NCBI GenBank assembly: GCA_945613785.1
Contig: CALZAJ010000109.1
Location: 1 to 5,736 of the forward strand
Reading direction: 5' to 3'
Length of the DNA: 5,736 nucleotides
From: an uncultured Verrucomicrobiota bacterium
GTDB taxonomy: Bacteria > Verrucomicrobiota > Kiritimatiellia > RFP12 > UBA1067
Notes under the pieces: generated by a model
The model's input: the letters and a program-made list of their open reading frames with translations, nothing else
What the model was told of the DNA's origin: nothing
Databases searched by the model: none
Program-made: the position numbers and the translations under genes
Part shown: positions 5,698-5,736 of the stretch, in pieces
How the letters are laid out: the number at the start of each line of letters is the position of its first letter
How positions within the stretch are numbered: the stretch's first letter is position 1

Positions 5698-5736
5698 ACG
5701 GGGATTTCAGATAGGTGAGGTTGGGCTAATGTTTGC

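Overview
The window is GC-rich, with a strong preference for codons ending in C or G. It looks like bacterial chromosome from a Gram-negative (diderm) organism, because a secretin (an outer-membrane channel protein) is present. The style of the secretin, with a long Lys/Glu/Ala-rich tail, and the overall gene content would fit the Planctomycetes-Verrucomicrobia-Kiritimatiellae side of the tree, but that placement is only an impression. Nothing here is diagnostic of a phage, plasmid or transposon.

Layout. (1) Positions 1-973, plus strand: the C-terminal part of a secretin, followed by about 160 residues of charged helical extension. The first ~100 bases do not look like secretin in this orientation. 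They read better as coding sequence on the minus strand, so a rearrangement or assembly junction near 95-130 is suspected. (2) 979-1938, plus: a membrane-anchored, very Ala/Glu/Lys/Arg-rich coiled-coil protein of unknown function, starting just after the secretin stop. (3) 1935-3059, plus: the universal ATPase/GTPase YchF (OLA1 family), with a 4-base start/stop overlap with gene 2. (4) 3060-3117: an AT-richer gap holding a 14-bp tandem repeat with TATAGT hexamers. (5) 3118-4518, plus: threonine synthase, thrC. (6) 4541-4578: a strong rho-independent terminator closing the plus-strand genes. (7) 4599-5642, minus: a parvulin-type peptidyl-prolyl isomerase with no visible signal peptide, ending in a 48-residue tail with 14 His and 8 Cys. 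(8) 5643-5736: its promoter region, with a clear TATAAT box and AAGGA ribosome-binding site.

Functionally, the first two genes probably belong to one envelope or secretion apparatus and may be physically linked through their coiled coils. ychF, thrC and the isomerase are housekeeping-type genes. The least ordinary items are the His/Cys-tailed parvulin (an arrangement that recalls the tail of SlyD, but on a different isomerase fold), the secretin/coiled-coil pair, and the anomalous left edge. No clearly new multi-gene system could be established from this window alone.
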